Source: Paraimprobicoccus trichonymphae
Lineage (GTDB): Bacteria > Bacillota > Clostridia > Oscillospirales > Acutalibacteraceae
Length of the DNA stretch: 64,000 bases
Direction of reading: 5' to 3'
NCBI GenBank assembly: GCA_036322875.1
Contig: AP027925.1
Span: 930,001-994,000 of the forward strand
Position numbers and translations under genes: made by a program. Shown piece by piece: positions 19,644 through 28,749 of the stretch. The notes under the pieces were generated by a model, which saw only the letters and a program-made list of their open reading frames with translations, made no database searches and was not told the origin of the DNA. How positions within the stretch are numbered: the stretch's first letter is position 1; each line of letters begins with the position of its first letter.

Positions 19644-20803
19644 GTTTTAGTTTTTTTATTCTTTATATAAAAATACACAAAAACTAAATAGCAAATAGCA
19701 AGTAAAACCGTTATTTTTAAGACGGTTTTATTTCTTTTATCCCCAGTTTTTGGTGAATCAGGAACCGTGCTAACTGTTTCATTTTCATCTTTGATTTCAT
19801 TATTATTACCATTATCTGCAGAAGAATTTTCATTATTACTATTTTCATCTTTGTCATCAGGAGGCACAGACTCAGGTTCACTAATATCTAGTGGCTCTTC
19901 AACGTCAACAGCTGTTTTCCATCTAGCGTATACAATTTGAGTACCTATTGTATCAGCAGCTATTTGATCGATTTTATTTCCCCCTTCTAATGAATCATAC
20001 CACCCTTCAAACTCGTTATTTGTTTTATCTCTAGTAAAAACCCTATTTTCTAGTCCTGGCTTTAAAGGCAAATCTTTACTGGTAGTTTCTGAATATTCAT
20101 ATGTCCTATAAGAAGATGCAATTTCAGTTTGCGTAATGTCATCTTCATCATACATATATTGTATTCTGAAACTGCAACCCTGAAAAACGGTTTTATTGAA
20201 TGAGGAAATATTCGGATTTAAATTAGTAATTAACAAATCACTACAATTTTTAAAAGCATTATCACCTATAGATGTTATATTGCTTAAATCTAGAGTTTTT
20301 ATTATACAATCTTCAAAAGCGTTTTCTCCTATAGTCTTCACAGCTTCTAAATTAATTTCTTTCAGTAATGTGCAATATTTAAAAGTGTTTTTTGCTATAG
20401 TGGCTAAGCCATTGCCCAAAACGACTTTTTCTAGTTTAGTAAGACCTTGCAGTACTCCTCCGCTTGTTCCACCTTCAGGTATTTTAAGCAAATTAGTAAT
20501 TCCACTTATATCAATTTCAAATGTCCGACCTTTGCCAAGTCTTTCTTTAATTTTGATAAAATCATTATAATTCATACTTATACCAGTTATAATAAGTTTT
20601 TCCGCATTTTCACTATAAGGATTATTACTTAATTCATAGTCTATTGCAGTACTAACTTCATTTTCATATGCGCCAGTAATAATCATAGTTTTGCTTTCTT
20701 CTGTATAATTTATCTCTGTTATTGCTTTCACTGGAACGCCCAAAAATAAGAAAATAAAGATAAAATTTAAAATTCCAATTTTTTTATAAATATTTTTGTA
20801 CAT
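19640..20803 (-). CDS. Surface protein with BspA-type leucine-rich repeats and a C-terminal anchor
   Basis: 387 residues: a signal peptide (about 1-28, ending VKA), BspA/LRR_5-type repeats (about 70-215; ITSIGDNAFKNCSDL is a typical unit), and a Listeria/Bacteroides repeat (InlB_B/Flg_new; FEGWYDSLEGG to VYARWK, about 245-295). An acidic N/D/E-rich spacer, SPKTGD and a membrane helix with KNKKTK tail follow. SPKTGD resembles an LPxTG-type sorting signal with the leucine replaced, so anchoring may be by sortase or by the helix alone. Such proteins bind host or cell surfaces. It converges with the kinase gene, overlapping by 4 bp. Confidence 0.8.
   Translation of the reverse strand: MYKNIYKKIGILNFIFIFLFLGVPVKAITEINYTEESKTMIITGAYENEVSTAIDYELSNNPYSENAEKLIITGISMNYNDFIKIKERLGKGRTFEIDISGITNLLKIPEGGTSGGVLQGLTKLEKVVLGNGLATIAKNTFKYCTLLKEINLEAVKTIGENAFEDCIIKTLDLSNITSIGDNAFKNCSDLLITNLNPNISSFNKTVFQGCSFRIQYMYDEDDITQTEIASSYRTYEYSETTSKDLPLKPGLENRVFTRDKTNNEFEGWYDSLEGGNKIDQIAADTIGTQIVYARWKTAVDVEEPLDISEPESVPPDDKDENSNNENSSADNGNNNEIKDENETVSTVPDSPKTGDKRNKTVLKITVLLAICYLVFVYFYIKNKKTKT
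19703..19738 (+). terminator. Terminator of the kinase gene, inside the LRR gene 3' end
   Basis: TAAAACCG (19703-19710) and CGGTTTTA (19723-19730), then a T-rich run on the plus strand. It lies within the last codons of the convergent LRR gene. Confidence 0.6.
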
Positions 20804-21050
20804 AAAAACCCCCTTGTAAATTCAATATTTATCTCTTATAATTCGCAATATTTTTGAAAATATACATTTTTTTATTTAAAATTTTTAGCTACATCATTGC
20901 CTAAAAAATTAAAACAATAAATGGAAAAAAATTTTACTACAATTTTTTTGTATATTTTAAGATTTTTATTATAAAAATAAATGAATAGTAAATTATATCA
21001 TCAACTATATTACACTAAGAATTATACATAAAGAAAGGTGGTGATTAAAA

Positions 21051-21374
21051 ATAGAAGATGAAAAAGTTATTAATTTGATAAAAGAAAATGAAAATTTTTG
21101 TTTAGAACTGCTTGAAGTGTCTAAATCAGGTACATTCGAAGACTTTAAACGTTTTATGTATAAATATAATTTAAAGTTGACAGAAGATGATACAGAAGAA
21201 AATTTTAAAAAGTTTGGAGAACTTTTAAACAAAAATAAGAAATTAAAAGAAGTTAAAAGACCATTAAACGAAATAGATACCAAAAAAATAACTGGTGGTG
21301 GAATAATAGCTACTGTATTAAAAAACTATCCTCATTTAGCAAAAAAAAATAGTTTTTTAGATTTAATCAATTAA
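21051..21374 (+). CDS. Nif11-like / double-glycine peptide precursor
   Basis: About 107 residues. The N-terminal 70 residues look like a Nif11-type leader (FCLELLEVSKSGTFEDFKRF and a second charged helix). They end in IDTKKITGGG, a double-glycine-type cleavage site, followed by a short basic core (about 20 residues). The strong ribosome site GGTGGTG (21037-21043) points to ATA at 21051 as the start. The next in-frame start codon is TTG at 21075, which has no good ribosome site. This is either a rare AUA start or an ATG damaged by mutation. No maturase or transporter is adjacent. Confidence 0.55.
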   Translation: MEDEKVINLIKENENFCLELLEVSKSGTFEDFKRFMYKYNLKLTEDDTEENFKKFGELLNKNKKLKEVKRPLNEIDTKKITGGGIIATVLKNYPHLAKKNSFLDLIN

Positions 21375-21560
21375 ATTTGATGCGGTTATAACATGTTTGC
21401 AAAGGATTTTTTTATCAAAAAATGGTAGTTTTTTAGAGATACAAAAAAGATATTTTAGAAAAAAATTGCTGTTCATCTTTTTAAAATAATTAAAATCTTT
21501 AAATTTCTGAAGTTTAATCAGAAAAATCAGGATTTTGAAAAAATAAAATTATTATTTTTT

Positions 21561-22268
21561 AGATAGTGTCGTCAATAAAGACTAGCCCAAAGAACGATGC
21601 AGCGGAGGTGGACTGCGGTGAAGCGGTATAACGAGCGACAACAATTCCGCGCCAACGTTTTAAGTGCAAAAAAGCATTTTCAACGAGGTAGAGAAGTTTT
21701 TATAAATACTTATTATAAGATCTTTGAATTTTTCGATTTTTCTTTGGCGGAATTACAACTTCCGTATTTTTTGAATTTGCGAATTCAACAATTTCATTGG
21801 TATCGTAGCATTTATCGACTAACAAAAAATCAGCGTTTATGCCAATTATAAGCTTTTTTCCAAATTTGCAATCCGCGACGTACCCGCTGTGATAAACATT
21901 TTGACCGACATACCATGCGCATCCTGTGAATTTTGGAATTGAGCCCCCTTCTGTACGCTCCATGTCTTGATTTTCGCCCTTTGCGCCGGCCGCGTGTGGG
22001 TGAACCTTTACGTGGGACGCGTTTATCATTAACCTCCGGTTCATCTATTAAAATTTCCAGCAATATTCTGCGGGTAAATCTCGCCACGGCGCACCCGTTC
22101 GCAAATTCTAAAAAACTGTGTTTATAAATCTTTTGTTGTCCTGCGCGTGCCTTTTCTGCTCTTCAAGTTTGGTTCCAATAATTTCCAAACTCTTTCCGTT
22201 ATATCGTGCCTTCTATAAATTTTTATCACCGTTTTTTTTATATCACTTTTTTATTGACGACACTATCT
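21561..22268 (-). mobile_element. Degenerate IS5-family element (IS427-like)
   Basis: Perfect 18-bp inverted ends: AGATAGTGTCGTCAATAA at 21561-21578 and its complement at 22251-22268. The minus strand holds a transposase broken over several frames. Recognisable pieces are a catalytic-domain stretch ending VIPPKKNRK and a C-terminal part VENAFLHLKRWRGIVVARY that runs into the left end. At 708 bp it lacks part of the N-terminal coding region. It is not able to transpose itself. Confidence 0.85.
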
Positions 22269-22485
22269 AGAAAATTTACAGTTTCCTAAAGTCAGAAATA
22301 ATTCTTCAAACACATCATAAAAAAGCAATTTCTCTTTAGCCAATAAAAAAATTGAAATTTCATTATAAACATTTATTTTTTGGACAAATTTTGATTTTTG
22401 TAAGCAGCTTTGTTTAAGTTATTAAGTTTTTTTTCGGCGTTTAAAATAGTCGGAAATTTTTATAGAAAGATTATTTTTAAATTTA

Positions 22486-23211
22486 CTAAAACACTATTGT
22501 ACCCGGAATATTTTTTAAACTAGACAAAACTTCAATTTTTACGTTATATTTTTTAGCTAATTTTATTGAATTAATATTTAATACTTTAGCTCCAGATTTG
22601 GCTAAATTTAGCATTTTATCATAATTTATTTTAGATATTTTTTTTGCTTTTGTGTTTTCCTTTGGATCTAGGTCATAAACGCCATCTACATCGGTGTATA
22701 TTTTGCATATATCTGATTTCAATTTAGCTGCTAATGCTACCGCGCTGGTATCAGAACCACCACGGCCAAAAGTAGTTATATTATTAAATTTATCTATTCC
22801 CTGAAATCCAGCTACTATTACTATGTTTTTTTTATTCAGCTCTGATAAAATTCTATTAGAATCTAAATTTTCTATTTGAGCATTTCCATAATTATTGTTA
22901 GTTTTAAACCCAGCTTGCCATCCTAATAAGGAAACTACTGGAAAACCTAATTTTTCTATCGCCATAGATAATATAGCAACAGACATTTGTTCACCGGTAG
23001 ACAACAAAACATCGAGTTCTCTTTTAGAAGGATTATTGTTTATTTCTAAAGCTTGACTTATTAAATTATCTGTAGTTTTTCCTTGTGCAGAAACCACTAC
23101 CACTACTTTGTTGTTATTAGAATAAGTATTAGTTATTATTTTTGCAACATTGAAAACTCTTTCCGCATTTTCTACAGATGTTCCACCAAATTTCTGAACT
23201 ATAATCGACAT
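22486..23211 (-). CDS. Aspartate kinase, catalytic domain only (no ACT domains)
   Basis: 241 residues. The catalytic core is complete: KFGGTSV at the start, FGRGGSDTSAVALAA and YTDVDGVYDLDP. It ends with LKNIPGTIVF, exactly where the two ACT domains begin in normal ~400-residue enzymes, followed by TAG-TAA. The regulatory region is therefore missing, and lysine or threonine feedback would be lost. The enzyme makes aspartyl phosphate for diaminopimelate, needed for the wall. AAGGAG supports the start. The dead IS5 element begins about 220 bp downstream, so loss of the 3' half by IS-linked deletion is possible. Confidence 0.85.
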   Translation of the reverse strand: MSIIVQKFGGTSVENAERVFNVAKIITNTYSNNNKVVVVVSAQGKTTDNLISQALEINNNPSKRELDVLLSTGEQMSVAILSMAIEKLGFPVVSLLGWQAGFKTNNNYGNAQIENLDSNRILSELNKKNIVIVAGFQGIDKFNNITTFGRGGSDTSAVALAAKLKSDICKIYTDVDGVYDLDPKENTKAKKISKINYDKMLNLAKSGAKVLNINSIKLAKKYNVKIEVLSSLKNIPGTIVF

Positions 23212-23709
23212 TTTTAGATATCTCCTTGTGTTCTATTTTTATATAATAGTTTGTGCTTTTATCATATTCTTGATACTTAATTTATGTGCGTAGTTTATAT
23301 TAAAATTATATTTAATAATTAAATTTAGTTCAATAGTTTTTATTTTTTTTATCTTAGAAAATTAATATATAATAATAAAATTTGTCAAAAAGTGTTGAAA
23401 ATTACATAATAAAAATGCGCTTAAAGTGTAAAATTAGTAAATTAAGTAAAATGTTATTACATCAATGCTATAACTTTAAAGTTAAAAAAATGAATAACAA
23501 TTATAAAATAAAATAATTAAATCAAATAATAAAAAACATATGTTTTTTTTATATTTTTTGAATGTTTTAGGGTTTGTTGGTGCTCATCAAAGGCAAATCA
23601 TAAGTATAAAATTTTTTGAAACAGTTTTTTATGCAACGAGTAAATCCTCTAAAATGGCAGTACTTAATTTAAAAAATTCTTGGTTTTTTGTTGCTTACTT
23701 TTTTTATTT
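23212..23709. other. Non-coding gap
   Basis: No supported gene or RNA is seen; frames here lack ribosome sites. Confidence 0.4.
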
Positions 23710-25509
23710 TTATTCATCTAATTTCAAAACGGACATAAAAGCATCTTGCGGTACTTCTATACTACCTAATTGTCGCATCCTTTTTTTACCTTCTTTTTGC
23801 TTTTCTAAAAGTTTTTTCTTTCTTGTAATATCTCCGCCATAACATTTTGAAGTTACATCTTTTCTAACTGATTTTATGGTTTCTCGAGCTATTATTTTAC
23901 CGAAAATGCAAGCTTGAATTGGAATCTCAAACTGTTGCTTTGGTATTTTTTCTTTAAGTTTTTCTGTTATTTTTCTTCCTCTTGAATAAGCCCTATCTTT
24001 ATGAATTATAAAAGAAAGAGCATCTATTATTTCTGAATTTAATAGTATATCTAATTTTACCAAATCGGATTTTTGATATCCTATTATTTCGTAATCAAAA
24101 GAAGCATAACCTTTTGTTTTTGACTTCAACATATCAAAAAAATCATAAACTATTTCATTTAAGGGTAATTTATAATTTATATTCACTCTGTCAGAATCTA
24201 GATATTTCAAGTCAATATATTCTCCGCGTTTTTCCTGACACAATTCCATAATGTTTCCAATATAACTTGATGGTGCAAATATATGAGAGTTTGTAATGGG
24301 TTCTTCAGTAGATTCTATATTAGCCAAGATAGGATAATTACTTGGATTATCTATATAAATAACGTTTTTGTTAGTCAAATTTATTTTATATATAACACTT
24401 GGAGCAGTAGTAATGATATCTAATTTATATTCTCTTTCTAATCTTTCTTGAATTATTTCCATATGCAACAAACCTAAAAAACCACATCTAAAACCATGAC
24501 CTAAAGCACTTGAACTTTCTAATTCATAACTTAAAGAAGCATCGTTCAATTTTAATTTTTCAAGAGAATCTTTTAAATCTAAATATCTAGAACCATCTAA
24601 TGGATATATTCCACAAAAAACCATAGGATTTATATCTTTATATCCCGGAAGAGTTTCCTCCGCTGGATTATTTTCAAGAGTTATGGTATCTCCGACTCGA
24701 GCCGAACTTAAATTCTTAACAGAAGCAGCTATATAACCGACTTCACCAGCTATTAAATTATTCCTAGATTCCAAATTTATAGCTTTAGAATATCCACATT
24801 CTGTGACTGTAAATACGGAATTACTAGACATGAATTTTATGTTGTCTCCAACTGATACTTTGCCTTCAAAAATTCTTACGTAGACTATGACGCCTTTATA
24901 AATATCATAATAAGAATCAAATATTAAAGCCTTAAGTTTAGAATTTAAATCTCCTTTTGGTGACGGTATCGATTTAATTACACTTTCTAACACTAAATTG
25001 ATATTTAAACCAGACTTAGCTGAAATTCTAGGTGAATCTTGGGCAGAAATTCCTATAATTTCCTCTATCTCCTTGCAAACTTTATCAGGATTCGCACTAG
25101 GCAAATCTATTTTATTAACCACTGGGATTACTTCTAGACCTGAGTCTATAGCTAAGTAAGTATTTGCTAAAGTTTGAGCTTCTACACCTTGTGAGGCATC
25201 TACTACTAATATAGCGCCTTCACAAGCAGCTAAAGATCTTGAAACTTCATAATTAAAATCAACATGCCCGGGTGTATCTATTAAATTAAACATATATTCT
25301 TTATTATCGTAATTATAAAACAAAGTAACTGCATGAGATTTTATTGTAATTCCGCGCTCTTTTTCTAGTTCCATGTTATCTAACAGCTGATTTTCCATGT
25401 CTCTCTTAGAAACAGAATTTGTAAGTTCCAAAATTCTATCTGCAAGAGTAGATTTTCCATGATCTATATGTGCTATTATGCTGAAATTTCTTATATTTTC
25501 TTTCTTCAT
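23710..25509 (-). CDS. lepA: Elongation factor 4 (LepA), ribosomal back-translocase
   Basis: 599 residues, the normal LepA length. GTPase motifs are G1 AHIDHGKST, G3 DTPGH and G4 NKID. The C-terminal LepA domain includes GYASFDYEIIGY and a basic tail (DITRKKKLLEKQKEGKKRMR), and the end MSVLKLDE fits. It acts on stalled ribosomes in the cytosol. Monocistronic here, with no hemN or hrcA partner as in other Firmicutes. Confidence 0.97.
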   Translation of the reverse strand: MKKENIRNFSIIAHIDHGKSTLADRILELTNSVSKRDMENQLLDNMELEKERGITIKSHAVTLFYNYDNKEYMFNLIDTPGHVDFNYEVSRSLAACEGAILVVDASQGVEAQTLANTYLAIDSGLEVIPVVNKIDLPSANPDKVCKEIEEIIGISAQDSPRISAKSGLNINLVLESVIKSIPSPKGDLNSKLKALIFDSYYDIYKGVIVYVRIFEGKVSVGDNIKFMSSNSVFTVTECGYSKAINLESRNNLIAGEVGYIAASVKNLSSARVGDTITLENNPAEETLPGYKDINPMVFCGIYPLDGSRYLDLKDSLEKLKLNDASLSYELESSSALGHGFRCGFLGLLHMEIIQERLEREYKLDIITTAPSVIYKINLTNKNVIYIDNPSNYPILANIESTEEPITNSHIFAPSSYIGNIMELCQEKRGEYIDLKYLDSDRVNINYKLPLNEIVYDFFDMLKSKTKGYASFDYEIIGYQKSDLVKLDILLNSEIIDALSFIIHKDRAYSRGRKITEKLKEKIPKQQFEIPIQACIFGKIIARETIKSVRKDVTSKCYGGDITRKKKLLEKQKEGKKRMRQLGSIEVPQDAFMSVLKLDE

Positions 25510-25840
25510 TTACTTCCTAATCCTTAAACATAAAAATTCTATACCTTTATATATTATATAGATCCTAGAAAATTATCAAATTTACAACTATATTTGAAAA
25601 TTTCATATTTGTTTTACATTAATTATAAATAAAGATTTTATTGTATAAAAAACTAATATTACCAACTATTTCTTTAGAACTTTTAGTAAAAATAAATATT
25701 TTTGCATCTTTTTCTAACTCTTCATGAGTCTGATAAAATTTTTGTTTCGACAATTTATCGAATGAAAATTTGCTTGTTCCACCTTCACCATTAAAATACA
25801 AATATTCACACGTTTATATATTTTTCCACCAAAAATACTA

Positions 25841-25916
25841 AATAGTGTCGTCAATAAAGACTAGTTCACATCCGCTGCATCGCTCTCTGGGCTAGTATTT
25901 ATTGATGACACTATCT
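25841..25916. mobile_element. 76-bp palindromic micro-element made of IS5-like left ends
   Basis: It starts TAGTGTCGTCAATAAAGACTAG and ends with the near-complement CTAGTATTTATTGATGACACTA. The right half, reversed, continues into GCCCAGAGAGCGATGCAGCGG, matching the internal left end of the IS at 21561 (GCCCAAAGAACGATGCAGCGG). It is thus two left ends joined head to head, without coding sequence. Confidence 0.8.
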
Positions 25917-26346
25917 AATAAACTAGTTATAACCATTATTTTCAATTCACTGGAACAATTGGTATCAATTTTTCCGAATTATCATCATATATTAATAAAT
26001 TTGTAAGATTTCTTTTTTGCTTATTAAAATCAAAAATTCTAAAGTTATTTTTTTATTAAGATTAAATATTTAACTATTTTTAAATATTTATTTAGATAGA
26101 AAAATTTGTTGTAAAAATTTTCTTCTGTTAAAATTTCGATATTACTTTCAAAATTTTGCATTTTTCTTACGTTCAATATCATATTTCACTATTTACCTAT
26201 ATCGTTTTCTTCATCATTCTTTCCAAATAGATACTGTTTTTTATGTAACTATTTTCATCAGCACATAATATTTATATAATTATGTATATTTTTCCATCAA
26301 TAATAAACTTCTTATAATCAGCGTTATAATAGACCTATTTCTAAAC
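25917..26346. other. Non-coding gap
   Basis: No intact gene. The minus strand holds short coding-like runs in changing frames (around 26190-26330), perhaps the trace of a decayed gene. On the far side of the micro-element, a 60-codon open frame (25619-25801, minus) has no ribosome site and is not supported. Confidence 0.35.
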
Positions 26347-26600
26347 TCAAAAAGCCAACCTATGATTATACAAACTTGCAATTAATTTGACCCTGAATAA
26401 ACCTCTTTTTCCCATATCTGAAATGCTGTTCCAAATACTCTTAACCAAATTTTCGCCGATTGACAACATTTTTTTCAGCAAATTTTTCACTTCGTCCACA
26501 ACAGTGTTCCACAAATCTTTGGCGGCTTGCTCCCCGTTTTTAGCCAAATCCGTTCCCCTTTGCTTGACTTTATCGATCGATATGATAGTTAAAAAAACTA
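26347..26600 (-). pseudogene. Phage tail tape-measure fragment (C-terminal part)
   Basis: The minus strand reads VKQRGTDLAKNGEQAAKDLW, then a second run including KNLLKKMLSIGENLVKSIWN and ISDMGKRG. This is the repeated C-terminal motif (KNLLxKMxxIGxNLVxGIWNGIxDM) of clostridial phage tape-measure proteins. No other tail gene is near, and the frame has no proper start. Tape-measure proteins normally exceed 500 residues, so this is a remnant. Confidence 0.75.
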
Positions 26601-26691
26601 TTGCATTTAATTTTGAGGCATGCTACAATAAAATTATATACGTGTTACGTGTATAACTTGTTTTATTAACATTACTAAAAAGGAGAAAAAC

Positions 26692-27531
26692 ATGATTAGA
26701 TCAAAAAGTATAATGTATTGTTTGGGGGCAGCGGCAGGGGGGGTAGCTATCGTTGTCTGTTGCGTAGTGTTTAACCCATTTAATAGGACACAGTCAACAT
26801 CCAGTATTGAAGGTGACTTTTCGCATATAGATAAATCTGAGACATCGGCTGCTAAAATTGCGTATGAAGCCGCTTGTATCGCGAAACTTAAAACTACTCA
26901 AATTTTGCAAAATATTGTTAGTGAATCTGGCGAAAGCATTTTCGAGACATCGGCTGCTGAAATTGCGTACAGAGCTGCTTGTATCGCGGAACCTAAAATT
27001 ACTCAAATTTTGCAAAATATTGTTAGTGAGTCTGGCGAAAGCATTAATTTTGTTGGTTTTGAAAATAGACTAAAATTAGTTTCTTCAATTAATAGTAGGA
27101 TTTTACGTGAAAAAAGAAAAAGCAAAGCACAACAGAATGAAAGTTATATCATCGAGACGTTTATTCCGGATCTTGTCAGATATTCTTTAATTGTAAGTCC
27201 CGAAGACTATTGCAGAATATCGACAAAAATAGTTGCAGAATTGAAAAAACATTTTTCAATGCATCGGCTCTGGAATGCTTGGATATACAATAATAGACCG
27301 TATAATGGCTACAACACGTGGTTTAAAGACGAAAATGGTATAAATTTTGAAGTTCAATTTCACACTGAAGAAAGCTACAATGCAACTAAACTAATGCATC
27401 AATTTTTTGAAAAATCAAGAGATTTGCCACCGAGTGACCCGATTGCAGCAGAAGCGAATTCTAAATGCTTAAACATTGGCAGGCAAGTTAACAGACCGCC
27501 AGGTGTTGATAGGCTTGAAAATATAACGTAG
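26692..27531 (+). CDS. Signal-anchored RelA/SpoT-like nucleotide pyrophosphokinase (putative)
   Basis: 279 residues. A hydrophobic segment (about 8-28) is followed by two near-identical 35-residue repeats (26839-26943 and 26944-27048). Then comes a compact domain with RelA/SpoT synthetase features: R126xK128xxxS132IxxR (ATP-site pattern), D160LVRY (metal site), YNGYNTWFK (Y-x-x-Y-x-S/T loop) and FE220VQFHT (catalytic E-V-Q). The QFHT-ESY and MHQFFEKSR ending resembles small RSH-like domains in phage MuF-type toxins and secreted (p)ppApp synthetases. No hydrolase, TGS or ACT domain. It may be exported and act outside the cytosol, or be a toxin. AAGGAG supports the ATG. Assignment rests on motifs; activity is inferred. 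Confidence 0.6.
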   Translation: MIRSKSIMYCLGAAAGGVAIVVCCVVFNPFNRTQSTSSIEGDFSHIDKSETSAAKIAYEAACIAKLKTTQILQNIVSESGESIFETSAAEIAYRAACIAEPKITQILQNIVSESGESINFVGFENRLKLVSSINSRILREKRKSKAQQNESYIIETFIPDLVRYSLIVSPEDYCRISTKIVAELKKHFSMHRLWNAWIYNNRPYNGYNTWFKDENGINFEVQFHTEESYNATKLMHQFFEKSRDLPPSDPIAAEANSKCLNIGRQVNRPPGVDRLENIT

Positions 27532-27638
27532 GTTCTTTACAATTATTGTTGCGTTTTTGCAGAATTTATTTAACTATTACGCTTCAGTAGTCGCACTTGT
27601 GCCGTTTTGCGCCGACGCCGTCGATTTTATGTTTTTTG

Positions 27639-27981
27639 TTAGCGAACCTTGTAAACGTATTTGAATCCACGTCCAAAAAATTCTTGAACAGCGTTAAATT
27701 TTTGCAAAGTTTTTGTTGAAACGTCCGTTCTTTGTGACATCTCAAGGATCGAGTCGCCATAACTTATAGTGTCCACAATCGCCGATTCTATCGCATTTTT
27801 CAAATCTTTTATGCCTTGAATTATGCCTTTTATCGTTTCCATTGTAGCTTGCGTCGCAAGCGATACCTTAAAAATCTCGCTGAATTTCTCTGATTTTTTC
27901 CGGTTTCGTCTTCGGCTTTGCCAAGTTTACCTAGTTCTGGCGCGTTTTCTGAAGTTGCTTTTCCTGCTTCATCAAGGGCTT
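27639..27981 (-). pseudogene. Phage tape-measure fragment fused behind a small membrane protein
   Basis: The minus strand reads ALDEAGKATSENAPELGKLG and, after a one-base loss in an A-run near 27895, KFSEIFKVSLATQATMETI, then SYGDSILEMSQRTDVSTKT. The 46.5-kb fragment carries matching SENAQE, IEDEAGKK and SYGNSIFEMSEKTGV. It is the N-terminal third of a tape-measure protein. It continues the reading frame of the small membrane protein at 27982-28321, making a chimera. Confidence 0.75.
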
Positions 27982-28321
27982 TCAAATAACTAACTAATTT
28001 GTAAGTTTTTCTTATCAAAAAAAGCAAAGCAAATATATCGACCAGAAGATTGATATTCACGAAATTAGCAATATAACTACATTCTTTACTAAGCCCCTCC
28101 TCCTTGGCTTTCAATGCTGCAATGCAAATCATTTTAGATGACGACACTAAATTTGCGGTACATGCTACTATAATAAGTCCAGAAACGCCAATGGCAACCC
28201 AAACAATAGCAGGAGTTATTTTTTGTAGTACAAATTTACTATTTTTATTTGACATTACATTAGAAATATTGTTCCCAATTGCACTATAAATATTAAAATT
28301 CAAAAATGCTGTATCTACCAT
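27982..28321 (-). pseudogene. Degraded paralogue of the 9461 membrane protein
   Basis: It aligns with the 143-residue protein at 9461: NFNIYSAIGNNIS, FVLQKITPAIVW and KTYKLVSYLK. At DNA level the similarity extends upstream of ATG 28321 into HISIF, matching the leader's LILSVF. The leader's own start and first residues are gone, and a TAG lies just before. Its 3' end is fused to phage tape-measure sequence. Probably non-functional, though an ATG remains. Confidence 0.7.
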
Positions 28322-28409
28322 AAAAATTGATATATGTGGTAGTTTTTTCTAAAAAAAATTATATTATATTAATATGAATGATATAATGCAAGGTATGAAA
28401 TATAAATAA

Positions 28410-28640
28410 AGTAATAATGTTGTATACTCGTGTAAACATCACGTGGTATGGTGTTCAAAATATCGACGAAAAGTTTTGACAAAATAATGATTTAGCGATT
28501 GAAGTGTTAGAATCAAGTTAAAAAATTATGAAAAATGCAATTCAAAATTTGGCAAGTAAATATCGAATAATCAATTTGATGGTAAATTTATTAAAATTTT
28601 TCCTTTGTACATGCAATTTTTTTGATATTTTCTCAAAATA
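28410..28640 (+). pseudogene. IS200-type TnpA (Y1 transposase) N-terminal remnant
   Basis: The plus strand reads NNVVYSCKHHVVWCSKYRRK, the typical N-terminus of IS200/IS605 TnpA (VYSLKYHIVWCPKYRRKVL). Stops follow at once (TAA, TGA), and the rest is unreadable. It shows that an autonomous IS200-type transposase once lived here. Confidence 0.8.
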
Positions 28641-28749
28641 TATCTAAAATTTTTAAAGCAAATTTTTTATAATAAAACATCATCTAAAGAATATAAAATT
28701 TATAGATTTTTTATATTTTTTCATGTAAATCAACTAAAATTATTGATTT

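Noticed and set aside
25619..25801. 60-codon minus-strand frame near the palindromic element
   Set aside because: No ribosome site, no relatives in the window, no recognisable motif.
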